Assembly: GCF_014779795.1 (NCBI RefSeq) | Contig: NZ_JACXZS010000002.1 | Coordinates: forward strand, 410,039 to 474,038 | Reading direction: 5' to 3' | Source: Microbacterium helvum | GTDB lineage: Bacteria > Actinomycetota > Actinomycetes > Actinomycetales > Microbacteriaceae | DNA: 64,000 bases | Part shown: one piece after another, positions 20,285-29,469 of the stretch | How the letters are laid out: each line of letters begins with the position of its first letter | Numbering within the stretch: the first letter of the stretch is position 1 | Notes under the pieces: generated by a model | The model's input: only the letters and a program-made list of their open reading frames with translations | The model's database searches: none | What the model was told of the DNA's origin: nothing | Made by a program: the position numbers and the translations under genes

Positions 20285-21022
20285 TCACCAGCGTCCCAGC
20301 CGGGTGCTGACCACCGCGAGGGCGGCGGGCCCGGCCGTCGAGGTGCGCAGCACCGTCTCGCCCAATCGCACCAGGCGCGCGCCGGCACCGGCCAGCGCCT
20401 CCAGCTCGTCGGGAGCGATCCCGCCTTCGGGCCCCACGACCAGGAGGATGTCGCGCTCACCGGCCGGGTCGAGGTCGATCGCGCTGAGCGCGTCCACAGC
20501 GGTCGGCTCCAGGACGAGGACGATGGATGCCGCGGCCCGCTGCGCGAGGAGCGTCGTGGTGACGACGTCCGAGACCTCGGGCAGCCACGCCCGGTGCGCC
20601 TGCTTGGCGGCCTCGCGGGCGATCGCCGCCCAGCGCGCCCGGCCCTTGGCGGCCTTCGCCGCATCCCACCGCGAGACGCTGCGCGCGGCCTGCCACGGCA
20701 CGATCTCGTCGATGCCCAGCTCGGTCGCCGCCTGCACGGCCAGCTCGTCGCGGTCGCCCTTCGCGAGCGCCTGCACCAGCACGACGCGCGGGCTCGGGGC
20801 GGCAGCATCCTCTCGCTCCTCGACGGCGACGACCACCTCACGCGGCGCGACCGACGCGACGCGACCGGTCAGCCACGCGCCCCGGCCGTCGCCGAGGGTG
20901 ACCTCCTCGCCGACGCGCACGCGCCGGACCGTGGCGGCGTGATGCGCCTCGGCACCCGCCAGCGTCACCGTGTCGCCCGGTCCGGCCGCGAGGGGTTCGT
21001 CGACGACGAAGTGCAGCGCCAT
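20285..21022 (-). CDS. rsmE: 16S rRNA (uracil-1498-N3)-methyltransferase
   Basis: RsmE methylates N3 of U1498 in 16S rRNA with SAM. The 245-residue SPOUT enzyme has an N-terminal PUA-like domain (HHAATVRRVRVGEEVTL) and the knotted methyltransferase region with LVVGPEGGIAPDELE and LGETVLRTSTAGPAAL. It starts 3 nt after the dnaJ stop, as is usual in this hrcA-dnaJ-rsmE cluster. Confidence 0.95.
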   Translation of the reverse strand: MALHFVVDEPLAAGPGDTVTLAGAEAHHAATVRRVRVGEEVTLGDGRGAWLTGRVASVAPREVVVAVEEREDAAAPSPRVVLVQALAKGDRDELAVQAATELGIDEIVPWQAARSVSRWDAAKAAKGRARWAAIAREAAKQAHRAWLPEVSDVVTTTLLAQRAAASIVLVLEPTAVDALSAIDLDPAGERDILLVVGPEGGIAPDELEALAGAGARLVRLGETVLRTSTAGPAALAVVSTRLGRW

Positions 21023-21025
21023 GGA

Positions 21026-22141
21026 TCAGCCGTTCCGGAAGCGATCGCGCAGCTTGGCGAACAGTCCCTGATGGAACTCGGCGAGCTTGGGGGCGGGTGC
21101 CTTGGTGCGCTTCGCGAACTCCTCGATGAGGGCGCGCTCCTTGTGGTCCAGCCGCGTCGGGGTGACGACGTGGACCCCCACCTTGAGGTCGCCGCGCTGC
21201 GATCCGCGCAGCGGCGTGATGCCTCGGCCCTTGATCGTCAGGATGTCGCCGGCCTGCACCCCGGGACGCACCTCGAGATCGACCGGGCCGTCCAGCGATT
21301 CGATGGTGGTGGTCGTGCCGAGGATCGCGTCGGGCATCGACACCTCCAGCGTCGCGAGCAGGTCGTCGCCGTCGCGGCTGAAGACCTCGTGGGGCGTCAC
21401 CGTCACCTCGATGTAGAGGTCGCCGTTGGGTCCGCCGGCCGGGCCGACCTCGCCCGAGCCCGGCAGCTGCAGGCGCAGGCCGGTCTCGACGCCGGCCGGG
21501 ATGTCGAGCGACACCGTGCGGCGCGAGCGGACGCGTCCCTGGCCCTGGCACGTGGCGCACGGGTACGGGATGGTCGTGCCGTAGCCCTGGCAGACGTTGC
21601 ACGGCTGGGTGGTGACGACGTTGCCGAGGAGGCTCCGCACCTGGCGCTGCACGTGACCGGTGCCGTGGCAGATGTCGCACGTGACCGGCGTGGTGCCGGG
21701 CTGGCAGCACGAGCCCTCGCAGGTCTCACACGTCACTGCCGTGTCGACCTCGATGTCGCGGTGGACGCCGAACACGACGTCGCCGAGGTCGAGGGTCACC
21801 CGGACCAGGGCGTCCTGGCCGCGCTCACGACGCGACCGCGGCCGTCCGCCGCGCGAGCCCCCCGCCGCGCCGAAGAACGTCTCGAAGATGTCACCGAAGC
21901 CGCCGAAGCCGCCCGTGCCTCCGCCGAACGGCGAATCGCCCCCGCCCATGTCGTATCGCGCGCGCTGCTCGGGATCGCTCAGGACGTCGTACGCGTGCGT
22001 CACGAGCTTGAACTTCTCGGATGCCTCTTCACCCGGGTTCACGTCCGGGTGCAGCTGGCGCGCGAGGCGCCGATAGGCCTTCTTGATCTCGTCGGGGGTG
22101 GCGTCGCGTGAGACGCCGAGGACCTCGTAGTGGTCAGCCAC
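21026..22141 (-). CDS. dnaJ: chaperone protein DnaJ
   Basis: The 371-residue co-chaperone has a J domain (HYEVLGV, HPD in [10 protein letters not shown]), a Gly/Phe region (about residues 65-90) and four CxxCxGxG-type zinc motifs ([32 protein letters not shown]). The C-terminal substrate-binding domains follow. The first zinc repeat is degenerate (CEGSCC). The GTG start at 22141 is backed by AGGAAGG at good spacing. It is co-transcribed with hrcA under the CIRCE element. Confidence 0.96.
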   Translation of the reverse strand: MADHYEVLGVSRDATPDEIKKAYRRLARQLHPDVNPGEEASEKFKLVTHAYDVLSDPEQRARYDMGGGDSPFGGGTGGFGGFGDIFETFFGAAGGSRGGRPRSRRERGQDALVRVTLDLGDVVFGVHRDIEVDTAVTCETCEGSCCQPGTTPVTCDICHGTGHVQRQVRSLLGNVVTTQPCNVCQGYGTTIPYPCATCQGQGRVRSRRTVSLDIPAGVETGLRLQLPGSGEVGPAGGPNGDLYIEVTVTPHEVFSRDGDDLLATLEVSMPDAILGTTTTIESLDGPVDLEVRPGVQAGDILTIKGRGITPLRGSQRGDLKVGVHVVTPTRLDHKERALIEEFAKRTKAPAPKLAEFHQGLFAKLRDRFRNG

Positions 22142-22190
22142 TTTCGCCTTCCTGCCGCGGCCGGGCCGCGGGATCGTGTCTGCGTGCGCT

Positions 22191-23231
22191 TCAGCGGGAG
22201 GAGTCGTCCTGCTCGAGCATGCGCGTGAGATAGCGCGCGACGGCACGGACCGCCGCGAGGTTCGTGGGATAGTCCATGCGCGTCGGCCCCAGCACGCCGA
22301 CGCGGGCGCGCGAGCCCGTCGCGTCGTAGTCGCTGGCGACGACGGATGCCTCGGCCAGCCCGAAGGGCTCGTTCTCGCGGCCGATGCTCGCGGCGAGACC
22401 CTGCTCGTCGGCGACCATCTCGCCCATGAGGCGCAGCAGCGTCACCTGCTCTTCGATGGCCTCCAGCAGCGGGTAGATGCTGCCGCGGAAGTCTGCCTCT
22501 CGGCGCGCGAGGTTGGCGCTGCCGGCCATCACCAGCTTGTCCTGCCGGAACTCTTCGAGCTCTTCGGCGACGGCGCGCACGATCTCGTCCGTGGCGCGCA
22601 CATGGGCAGGAGCCTGCGCGGGGGCCGCTGCCAATCGGTCGGCGATGCGCTGCAGGCCGTCGCGGACCGGGCGGCCCACCAGCAGCGTGCCGAGCTCGGC
22701 GCGGATGCGAGCGAGGTCGACGTCGTCGAACTCGTCGCCGACGAACGTGAGGCGCTGCGATACGCGCCCGGTGTCGGTCACGACGATGACGAGCATGCGG
22801 CCGCCGCCGAGCTGCACGAGCTCGACGTGGGTCACGTGGGCGCGAGCGAACGACGGGTACTGCACGATCGCGACCTGGCCGGTCAGCTGCGTGAGTGCGC
22901 GCACGGTGCGCACCAGCACGTCGTCGAGGTCGCCCGAGCCGTCGAGGAACGAGGCGATCGCGGCCCGCTGACCGGTGCTGAGGGGACGCAGCTCCGTCAG
23001 ATGGTCGACGAAGACGCGGTACCCCTTGTCTGTGGGCACCCGGCCCGAGGACGTGTGCGGCGCGGCGATCAGATCCTCATCCTCGAGGAGCGCCATGTCG
23101 TTGCGGATCGTGGCGGCCGAGACGCCGAACGCGTGCCGCTCCACGATCGCCTTGCTGCCGACCGGTTCGCGCGTGTCGACGTAGTCCTGCACGATCGCCT
23201 GCAGCACCTGCAGACCCCGTTCGCTGACCAT
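22191..23231 (-). CDS. hrcA: heat-inducible transcription repressor HrcA
   Basis: HrcA represses class-I heat-shock genes by binding CIRCE. The 346-residue protein has the winged-helix N-terminus ([54 protein letters not shown]) and the dimerisation domain. A CIRCE copy and a -10 hexamer lie 36-66 nt upstream, so the gene is autoregulated. Confidence 0.97.
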   Translation of the reverse strand: MVSERGLQVLQAIVQDYVDTREPVGSKAIVERHAFGVSAATIRNDMALLEDEDLIAAPHTSSGRVPTDKGYRVFVDHLTELRPLSTGQRAAIASFLDGSGDLDDVLVRTVRALTQLTGQVAIVQYPSFARAHVTHVELVQLGGGRMLVIVVTDTGRVSQRLTFVGDEFDDVDLARIRAELGTLLVGRPVRDGLQRIADRLAAAPAQAPAHVRATDEIVRAVAEELEEFRQDKLVMAGSANLARREADFRGSIYPLLEAIEEQVTLLRLMGEMVADEQGLAASIGRENEPFGLAEASVVASDYDATGSRARVGVLGPTRMDYPTNLAAVRAVARYLTRMLEQDDSSR

Positions 23232-23266
23232 CCCGCCTCCTCAACGCGCCGTGGGCGCCATGCACC

Positions 23267-23291
23267 TGGCACTCGCATGTCTTGAGTGCCA
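23267..23291 (-). promoter_or_regulatory. CIRCE operator for HrcA
   Basis: TGGCACTC-N9-GAGTGCCA is a perfect 8-bp inverted repeat with the canonical 9-nt spacer. The classical outer bases TTAG/CTAA are replaced by TGG/CCA. It begins directly after the -10 hexamer at 23292-23297, so bound HrcA would block initiation. Confidence 0.92.
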
Positions 23292-23297
23292 ATTCTA
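23292..23297 (-). promoter_or_regulatory. -10 hexamer TAGAAT of hrcA-dnaJ-rsmE
   Basis: TAGAAT on the minus strand fits TANNNT and abuts the CIRCE operator. No clear TTGACA-like -35 box is visible. Confidence 0.5.
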
Positions 23298-23373
23298 TCC
23301 GATCGGCATCGTGCGATCGCTGACCGCGGCGCGCGAGTCGGACCCGGCACAATGCCGGGCGTGAGGTGTCCGG

Positions 23374-24591
23374 TCAGTCCGTGAGCGCGCGGACGACGGC
23401 ATCCGCCAGCAGCCGGCCGCGTCGGGTCAGCACGATGCGGCCCCGCACGGCGTCGCCGCCTTCGATCAGACCGTCCGCGATGAGACCGGCGACGGCGTGC
23501 CTGCCTTCGCCCAGCAGCTCGGAGACCTCGAGTCCCTCGCGGATGCGCGTGCGCAGCAGCACGCCCTCCAGAGCTCGGGCCGAGGCATCCGGGATCTCTC
23601 GTCCGGCACCGGGCGACTCCCCCGACGCGAGCCGCTGCGCATACGCGGCGGGATGCTTGACGTTCCAGAACCGCACGCCGGCCACGTGGCTGTGCGCACC
23701 GGGGCCGAAGCCCCACCAGTCCGCACCCGTCCAGTACGCGAGGTTGTGCCGGGAGCGGTGGCTCTCGCCCCGCGCCCAGTTCGACACCTCGTACCAGTCG
23801 AACCCCGCGGCGGCGAGCAGCTCGTCGGCCAGCTCATACATGTCGGCCTGCAGGTCGTCGTCCGGCGCGGGCACCTCGCCACGTCGGATCTGGCGCGCGA
23901 GCTTCGTGCCCTCTTCGATGATCAGCGCGTATGCCGAGATGTGGTCCGGTTCCAGGGCGATCGCCGCCTCGAGCGAGGCTCGCCAATCGGCCGGCGATTC
24001 CCCCGGGGCGCCGTAGATGAGGTCGACGCTGACATCGAGGCCGGCCCCGCGCGCGGCGGCGACGGCCGAGCGCACGTTCTCAGGGTCGTGGGTGCGATCC
24101 AGCGCGGCCAGGACGTGCGGCACGGCGGACTGCATGCCGATGGACAGCCGGGTGACGCCCGCCGCCGCGAGGTCGGCCGCCACCGCCGGAGAGACCGTGT
24201 CGGGATTGGCCTCGACGGTCACCTCGGCGCCCTGCACCAGCCCGAACGCCTCGCGCACGCCGTCGAGCATGCGGGCGAGATCGCCGGGCGGCAGCAGCGT
24301 CGGCGTGCCGCCGCCGAAGAACACGGTCGTGGCGGGGCGCAGCCCTCCCGCGCCGGCGAGCACCGTGGTCGCCAGACCGACCTCTTGCAGAAGGGTGTCG
24401 GCGTACTGATCCTGACGCGCGCCCCGCAGCTCGGACGACGTGTACGTGTTGAAGTCGCAGTACCCGCAGCGCACCCGGCAGAACGGCACGTGCAGGTAGA
24501 CGCTGAAGGGCGCGGCGGGATCGACGTGGATGCCGTCGGGCAGGCGTCCGTCCGTCGGCATCGGATCCCCGAGCGGCAGTGCGGAGCCCAT
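23374..24591 (-). CDS. hemW: HemW-like radical SAM protein (heme chaperone)
   Basis: The 405-residue protein resembles oxygen-independent coproporphyrinogen oxidase but is the HemW type, thought to be a heme chaperone. It has HVPFCRVRCGYCDFN with the CxxxCxxC 4Fe-4S motif, the SAM-binding FFGGGTPTLL and VTVEANPDT, and a C-terminal HemN domain. It lies between hrcA and lepA, its usual place in Gram-positives. Confidence 0.95.
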   Translation of the reverse strand: MGSALPLGDPMPTDGRLPDGIHVDPAAPFSVYLHVPFCRVRCGYCDFNTYTSSELRGARQDQYADTLLQEVGLATTVLAGAGGLRPATTVFFGGGTPTLLPPGDLARMLDGVREAFGLVQGAEVTVEANPDTVSPAVAADLAAAGVTRLSIGMQSAVPHVLAALDRTHDPENVRSAVAAARGAGLDVSVDLIYGAPGESPADWRASLEAAIALEPDHISAYALIIEEGTKLARQIRRGEVPAPDDDLQADMYELADELLAAAGFDWYEVSNWARGESHRSRHNLAYWTGADWWGFGPGAHSHVAGVRFWNVKHPAAYAQRLASGESPGAGREIPDASARALEGVLLRTRIREGLEVSELLGEGRHAVAGLIADGLIEGGDAVRGRIVLTRRGRLLADAVVRALTD

Positions 24592-24604
24592 CAGCGTCCC
24601 GCGC

Positions 24605-25255
24605 TCACGCGGGCGTGGTGTACAGCGGCGAGATCGCGCGCAGGTAGCGCGTGAACAGCTCGCGGCGGCGCCGCTTGGTGAGGCCGGGGAGCAGCTTGTA
24701 CAGGAAGGCGTGCGGCGCGTCGAAGGCGCGCACCGTGAACCACACCTCGTCGTTGTCGTACCACTCGAGCATGAACGACTCCTCGCCGCTGACGACCGAG
24801 TCGCTCACGGTGCCGAGGGCGAACCCCACGCGTCGCGCCTCTTCGAGGGCGAAGATCACTCGCAGCTCGGCATCCGCCTTCAGGCCGCTCACGCGGCCGT
24901 CGAGACGGACGGTGGCGCCCGCGCTCACGAACGGCGTGCCGTCCGCGTCGAAGCGCTGCTCGGCCTCGGAGCGGCTCGGCGCGATCGGGTTGCCGTCGGC
25001 GTCGAAGCTCACCCCCGAGTACATCGGGCCGGATGCCGGGCGCACGTCCTTGACGACGAGGCCGGCGCCGCGCTGCGCCGTCCACGACATCAGCGCCTCG
25101 GAGGCGGCGCGGAAGCGCGTCTCGCCGCTGCCGATGCGCCACGACTCCTCCGCCGGGATGCTGCGCTCCGGCGGATACTGCATCAGATCCGGCGCCTGCG
25201 TCGCCCCGACGGCGGCGTAGTCGACGGTGTCGTCACGGAAGGTTCCTCGACGCAT
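24605..25255 (-). CDS. DUF1990 family protein
   Basis: The 216-residue protein has the DUF1990 pattern: N-terminal VDYAAVGATQAPD, the GSGETRFRAASEAL region, and the C-terminal GEESFMLEWYDNDEVWFTV and FLYKLLPGLTKRRRRELFTR blocks. No catalytic function is established for the family. Its -10 hexamer contains the lepA stop codon. Confidence 0.85.
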   Translation of the reverse strand: MRRGTFRDDTVDYAAVGATQAPDLMQYPPERSIPAEESWRIGSGETRFRAASEALMSWTAQRGAGLVVKDVRPASGPMYSGVSFDADGNPIAPSRSEAEQRFDADGTPFVSAGATVRLDGRVSGLKADAELRVIFALEEARRVGFALGTVSDSVVSGEESFMLEWYDNDEVWFTVRAFDAPHAFLYKLLPGLTKRRRRELFTRYLRAISPLYTTPA

Positions 25256-25262
25256 GCGGACC

Positions 25263-25268
25263 AGCCTA
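25263..25268 (-). promoter_or_regulatory. -10 hexamer TAGGCT overlapping the lepA stop codon
   Basis: TAGGCT lies 7 nt before the ATG of the DUF1990 gene on the minus strand. Its first three bases are the lepA TAG stop. Confidence 0.5.
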
Positions 25269-27116
25269 CTTGGAGGCTTTCCCTTCGACGTCGCCCGACA
25301 GGGCGGCGATGAACGCCTCCTGCGGAACCTCCACGCGTCCGACCATCTTCATGCGCTTCTTGCCTTCCTTCTGCTTCTCCAGCAGCTTGCGCTTGCGCGT
25401 GATGTCACCGCCGTAGCACTTGGCGAGGACGTCCTTGCGCATGGCGCGGATGTTCTCACGCGCGATGATGCGGGCGCCGATCGCCGCCTGGATCGGGACC
25501 TCGAACTGCTGACGCGGGATGAGCTTGCGCAGGCGTTCGGTCATCATCGTGCCGTACGCGTACGCCTTCTCGCGGTGCACGATCGAGCTGAACGCGTCGA
25601 CCTTGTCGCCCTGCAGCAGGATGTCGACCTTCACGAGGTCCGACTCCTGGCTGCCCGAGGGCTCGTAGTCCAGGCTCGCGTAGCCCTGGGTGCGCGACTT
25701 GAGCTGATCGAAGAAGTCGAACACGATCTCACCCAGGGGCATGTTGTAGCGCAGTTCCACGCGCTCCTCGCTGAAGTACTCCATGCCCAGCAGCTGGCCG
25801 CGCCGCGACTGGCACAGCTCCATGACGGTGCCGACATAGTCCTTGGGCAGCAGGATCGCAGCCTTGACCATGGGCTCGGACACCGAGGCCACGCGGCCGT
25901 CGGGATACTCGCTGGGATTCGTGACGGTCACGTGCTCGCCGGTGTCCGTCGTGACCTCGTAGACCACCGACGGTGCGGTGGTGATGAGGTCGAGGTCGAA
26001 CTCGCGCGACAGTCGCTCGGTGATGATCTCGAGGTGCAGGAGTCCCAGGAAGCCGCAGCGGAAGCCGAAGCCCAGCGCGACCGAGGTCTCGGGCTCGTAC
26101 TGCAGCGACGCGTCCGAGAGCTTCAGCTTGTCGAGCGCCTCGCGCAGATCGCCGTAATCGCTGCCGTCGATCGGGTAGATGCCCGAGAACACCATCGGCT
26201 TCGGGTCGGTGTAACCGGCGAGGGCGTCGGTGGCGGGCTTGCGCGCATTGGTCACGGTGTCGCCGACCTTGGACTGGCGGACGTCCTTCACACCGGTGAT
26301 CAGATAGCCGACCTCGCCGACGCCGAGGCCCTTGGTGGGGATCGGCTCGGGGCTCGACACGCCGATCTCGAGCAGGTCGTGCGTCGCCTTCGTCGACATC
26401 ATCTGGATGCGCTCGCGCGGTTCGAGCTTGCCGTCGACCATGCGGACGTACGTCACCACACCCCGGTACGAGTCGTAGACCGAGTCGAAGATCATGGCGC
26501 GCGCGGGGGCATCGGCGTTGCCGGTCGGGGCAGGGATCTGCTCGACGATGCGGTCCAGCAGGTCCTCGACGCCCATGCCGGTCTTGCCCGACACGCGCAG
26601 CACGTCGTCGGGCGATCCGCCGATGAGGCCGGCGAGCTCGGCCGCGAACTTGTCGGGGTCGGCCGCGGGCAGGTCGATCTTGTTGAGCACCGGGATGATG
26701 TGCAGATCGTTCTCGAGCGCCAGGTAGAGGTTCGCGAGCGTCTGCGCTTCGATGCCCTGTGCGGCGTCGACGAGCAGGATCGCGCCCTCGCACGCCGCGA
26801 GCGACCGGCTCACCTCGTACGTGAAGTCCACGTGTCCGGGCGTGTCGATCATGTTGAGGGCGAAGGTCCCGTCCGAGGTCGACCACGGCATGCGCACGGC
26901 CTGCGACTTGATCGTGATGCCGCGCTCACGCTCGATGTCCATGCGGTCGAGGTACTGAGCGCGCATGTCGCGCTCCGCGACCACGCCGGTGATCTGCAGC
27001 ATGCGGTCGGCCAGCGTGGACTTGCCGTGGTCGATGTGGGCGATGATGCAGAAATTGCGGATCAGCTCAGGAGGGGTCGCAGACGGCTCGAGAGGCTTCA
27101 GGGCGCGCGGTGACAT
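25266..27116 (-). CDS. lepA: elongation factor 4 (LepA)
   Basis: EF4 is a ribosomal GTPase. The 616-residue protein has G1 [15 protein letters not shown], switch I with [11 protein letters not shown]3 DTPGHVDF, G4 NKID, the LepA-specific C-terminal domain and a basic tail ([35 protein letters not shown]). TAGAAT lies 9 nt before the ATG and no Shine-Dalgarno is evident. Confidence 0.97.
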   Translation of the reverse strand: MSPRALKPLEPSATPPELIRNFCIIAHIDHGKSTLADRMLQITGVVAERDMRAQYLDRMDIERERGITIKSQAVRMPWSTSDGTFALNMIDTPGHVDFTYEVSRSLAACEGAILLVDAAQGIEAQTLANLYLALENDLHIIPVLNKIDLPAADPDKFAAELAGLIGGSPDDVLRVSGKTGMGVEDLLDRIVEQIPAPTGNADAPARAMIFDSVYDSYRGVVTYVRMVDGKLEPRERIQMMSTKATHDLLEIGVSSPEPIPTKGLGVGEVGYLITGVKDVRQSKVGDTVTNARKPATDALAGYTDPKPMVFSGIYPIDGSDYGDLREALDKLKLSDASLQYEPETSVALGFGFRCGFLGLLHLEIITERLSREFDLDLITTAPSVVYEVTTDTGEHVTVTNPSEYPDGRVASVSEPMVKAAILLPKDYVGTVMELCQSRRGQLLGMEYFSEERVELRYNMPLGEIVFDFFDQLKSRTQGYASLDYEPSGSQESDLVKVDILLQGDKVDAFSSIVHREKAYAYGTMMTERLRKLIPRQQFEVPIQAAIGARIIARENIRAMRKDVLAKCYGGDITRKRKLLEKQKEGKKRMKMVGRVEVPQEAFIAALSGDVEGKASK

Positions 27117-27167
27117 GTCCAGACGATTCTACGGGTGCCGCAGCCAGGAGCCCGCGTGTGCGGTGGC

Positions 27168-27173
27168 TAGCCT
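27168..27173 (+). promoter_or_regulatory. -10 hexamer TAGCCT, leaderless promoter
   Basis: TAGCCT, GTGTGC and ATG (27180) follow directly. No Shine-Dalgarno is present. Confidence 0.6.
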
Positions 27174-27179
27174 GTGTGC

Positions 27180-27923
27180 ATGACGGTTCAGGTCGTGCTC
27201 GTGCACGGGATCCGGACGTCCGCGACCATGTGGCGCGCGCAGGTGGAGTACCTGCGCGCGCGGGGCAACCCGGTCGTCGCGGTCGACCTGCCCGGGCACG
27301 GATCGCGCATGGCCGAGACGTTCACGCTGGACGCCGCGTTCGCGACGATCGACGAAGCGGTGAGGGATGCCGCCACCCGGGGCCCCGTCCTGCTCGCCGG
27401 GCACTCCATGGGCGGGTTGCTGTGCATCGAGTACGTGGGCGGCGAGGACCGCCCGCCCGTCGCCGGGTTCATCGCCGCGTCCTGCACCGCCATCCCGCGC
27501 GGCGTCGGACTGGCCACCTATCGCATGCTCGCTCGCGGGTTCGATGCACTGCCCGATCGCGGCATGTGGCTGGCGGATCAGGTGCTCGATCGCACCCTGC
27601 CCGTCGAGACGCGGGCGGACTTCGGTGCCGGCGGCTACGCCTTCGACACGCAGGACGTCGCGCTGCGGAGCCTGTCGGTGCTCGACCTGCTGGCGGCGCT
27701 GCACCGCATCGACGTGCCGCTGTGGTTCATCAACGGGCAGTTCGATCAGCTGCGCGTCAACGAGAAGCTGTTCCTCAAGGTCGCGAAGGACGCCGAGCTC
27801 ATCGTCGTTCCGCGCACGAGCCACCTCGTCACGGCCATGCGGCCCCGCGTCTTCAATGCCCTGCTGGGCCTGGCGCTCACGACGCTCGCCCTTCGACAGG
27901 CTCAGGACCCGTTGGAGACCTGA
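27180..27923 (+). CDS. alpha/beta hydrolase
   Basis: The 247-residue protein begins with the oxyanion strand [14 protein letters not shown]. It carries the nucleophile elbow AGHSMGG (Ser about residue 80), an acid residue around NGQFD and a late His in RTSHLV, so the catalytic triad looks complete. The substrate is unknown. The last dozen residues ([10 protein letters not shown]) are encoded by a copy of a dispersed 20-bp repeat, so the C-terminus is probably an acquired tail. Confidence 0.88.
   Translation: MTVQVVLVHGIRTSATMWRAQVEYLRARGNPVVAVDLPGHGSRMAETFTLDAAFATIDEAVRDAATRGPVLLAGHSMGGLLCIEYVGGEDRPPVAGFIAASCTAIPRGVGLATYRMLARGFDALPDRGMWLADQVLDRTLPVETRADFGAGGYAFDTQDVALRSLSVLDLLAALHRIDVPLWFINGQFDQLRVNEKLFLKVAKDAELIVVPRTSHLVTAMRPRVFNALLGLALTTLALRQAQDPLET
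27889..27910 (+). repeat. dispersed VPEPVEG-type repeat, copy in the 3' end of the hydrolase gene
   Basis: CCCTTCGACAGGCTCAGG plus ACCC lies in the last codons and reads LRQAQDP on the plus strand. One G is missing relative to the intergenic copy at 20245. Confidence 0.65.
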
Positions 27924-27929
27924 TAGAAT
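27924..27929 (+). promoter_or_regulatory. putative -10 hexamer TAGAAT for rpsT
   Basis: TAGAAT begins right after the stop codon of the hydrolase gene. It would give an rpsT leader of about 105 nt. No confident -35 is visible. Confidence 0.4.
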
Positions 27930-28039
27930 CCTTGTTTGGCTTGCGTGTGGGTTCGTCCCTCACGACCGCCGCGAGGCGCCCTCTCTCGCCGAACGGCATA
28001 TTCAAACCGATTCACCTCCGAACGAAAGAACGTCGACAC

Positions 28040-28300
28040 GTGGCGAACATCAAGTCGCAGATCAAGCGCAACAAGACCAACGAGAAGGCTCGCGAGCGCA
28101 ACAAGGCCGTCAAGAGCGAGCTGAAGACCGAGGTGCGCCGCACCCGCGAGGCCATCGCCTCGGGTGACAAGGCTGCCGCCGAGAAGGCGCTGAAGACCGC
28201 GTCGAAGAAGCTCGACAAGGCCGTCAGCAAGGGCGTCATCCACCAGAACCAGGCCGCGAACCGCAAGTCGGCGATCGCGAAGCAGGTCGCCGCGCTCTGA
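28040..28300 (+). CDS. rpsT: 30S ribosomal protein S20
   Basis: The 86-residue basic helical protein binds 16S rRNA. It reads [19 protein letters not shown] at the start and ends [19 protein letters not shown], as in actinobacterial S20. The start is GTG at 28040, preceded by GAAAGAA. It is followed by a strong terminator and lies opposite lepA and holA. Confidence 0.98.
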   Translation: MANIKSQIKRNKTNEKARERNKAVKSELKTEVRRTREAIASGDKAAAEKALKTASKKLDKAVSKGVIHQNQAANRKSAIAKQVAAL

Positions 28301-28326
28301 CGCAGCTCCGGTTCACACGAGCGTGA

Positions 28327-28356
28327 AAAGGCCCGTCCCGCAAGGGGCGGGCCTTT
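28327..28356 (+). terminator. rpsT rho-independent terminator
   Basis: AAAGGCCCGTCCC and GGGGCGGGCCTTT pair almost perfectly around a GCAA tetraloop, with a short T stretch on the 3' arm. Confidence 0.88.
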
Positions 28357-28382
28357 CGCATGCGGCCGGTGTGCGATACCGC

Positions 28383-29420
28383 TCAGGCGCCGTACGGTGC
28401 GCGGGTGGCGATCACGGTGATCATGCGCTCGAGCGCGAACACCGCGTCGCGCGAGCCGCCCTTGACCTCGGCATCCGCGCGCGCCGTCGCCTGGATCGCA
28501 CGGCCGAGGCTCTCTTCGTTCCAGCCGACGAGATCACGACGCGCGCGGTCGATCTGCCAGTCCTTCATCCCCAGCCGGGCCGCGAGTGCGGCCGACGATT
28601 CCCTGGTGCCGGCGACGCGTGCCATCGACCGGAGCTTCATGGCGACGGCGGCGACGAGGGGCACCGGGTCGGCGCCGGAGGCCAGCGCATGGCGCAGCGC
28701 GATGAGCGCCTCGCCGTAGCGGCCGGCGATGGCGGTGTCGGCGACGGTGAACGCCGAGGTCTCGACACGGCCGCCGTAGTAGCGCTCGACGACCTGCTCG
28801 GTGATGTCGCCCGGGACGTCGGCGATCAGCTGCTGGCAGGCGGCGGCGAGTTCGGTCAGATCGTCGCTGAAAGCCGACACCAGCGCACGCAGTGCCGGCG
28901 GGGCGATGCGCTTCTTGGCGGCCTGGAACTCCCCCGCGGCGAAGTCGTACCGGTCGGAGTCGCGCTTGATCGCGGGGCAGGCGATCTCGACGCCTGACCC
29001 CTGGCCGGCGCGGATGGCGTCGAGCAGCTTCTTGCCGCGGACGCTCGCGCCGGTGTGGCGGAGGACCACGGTCGCGCCGTCCTGCGGCGCGGCGAGGTAC
29101 GACACCGCCTCGGCGAGGAAGGTGTCGGAGCACTTCTCGACGCCGCTGACCCGCACGAGGCGCGGCTCACCGAACAGCGACGGCGACGTGACCGACAGCA
29201 GCGTGCCGGCGGCGTAGTCGTCGGCACGCAGGTCGGTGACCTCGAGAGTCGGGTCCTCAGCGCGCAGATAGTCGCGCACTCCGGCGATGGCGCGCTCCGC
29301 GCACACCTCTTCAGGGCCCGACACCAGCACCACCGGTGCAGGCTGCGGCGCGCGCCATGACAGCTGCGGGATGGCGCTGCGCGGAGCCTTGGCGGCGGGT
29401 CGACGCGCGGATGATGCCAT
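28383..29420 (-). CDS. holA: DNA polymerase III subunit delta
   Basis: The 345-residue clamp-loader delta subunit opens the beta clamp. It has the N-terminal pattern PVVLVSGPEEVCAERAI, VSGVEKC and DGATVVLRHTG, and helical collar-domain motifs such as LTELAAACQQLIADVPGDIT. Its place next to comEC is conserved in actinobacteria. TAGGCT ends 6 nt before the ATG. Confidence 0.94.
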   Translation of the reverse strand: MASSARRPAAKAPRSAIPQLSWRAPQPAPVVLVSGPEEVCAERAIAGVRDYLRAEDPTLEVTDLRADDYAAGTLLSVTSPSLFGEPRLVRVSGVEKCSDTFLAEAVSYLAAPQDGATVVLRHTGASVRGKKLLDAIRAGQGSGVEIACPAIKRDSDRYDFAAGEFQAAKKRIAPPALRALVSAFSDDLTELAAACQQLIADVPGDITEQVVERYYGGRVETSAFTVADTAIAGRYGEALIALRHALASGADPVPLVAAVAMKLRSMARVAGTRESSAALAARLGMKDWQIDRARRDLVGWNEESLGRAIQATARADAEVKGGSRDAVFALERMITVIATRAPYGA

Positions 29421-29426
29421 GCACCC

Positions 29427-29432
29427 AGCCTA
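29427..29432 (-). promoter_or_regulatory. -10 hexamer TAGGCT, leaderless promoter of holA
   Basis: TAGGCT, GGGTGC and ATG in order on the minus strand, with no Shine-Dalgarno. Confidence 0.6.
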
Positions 29433-29469
29433 CCGAGGCCGGCGACATCGGCCGCTCGTCATCGGCTCG

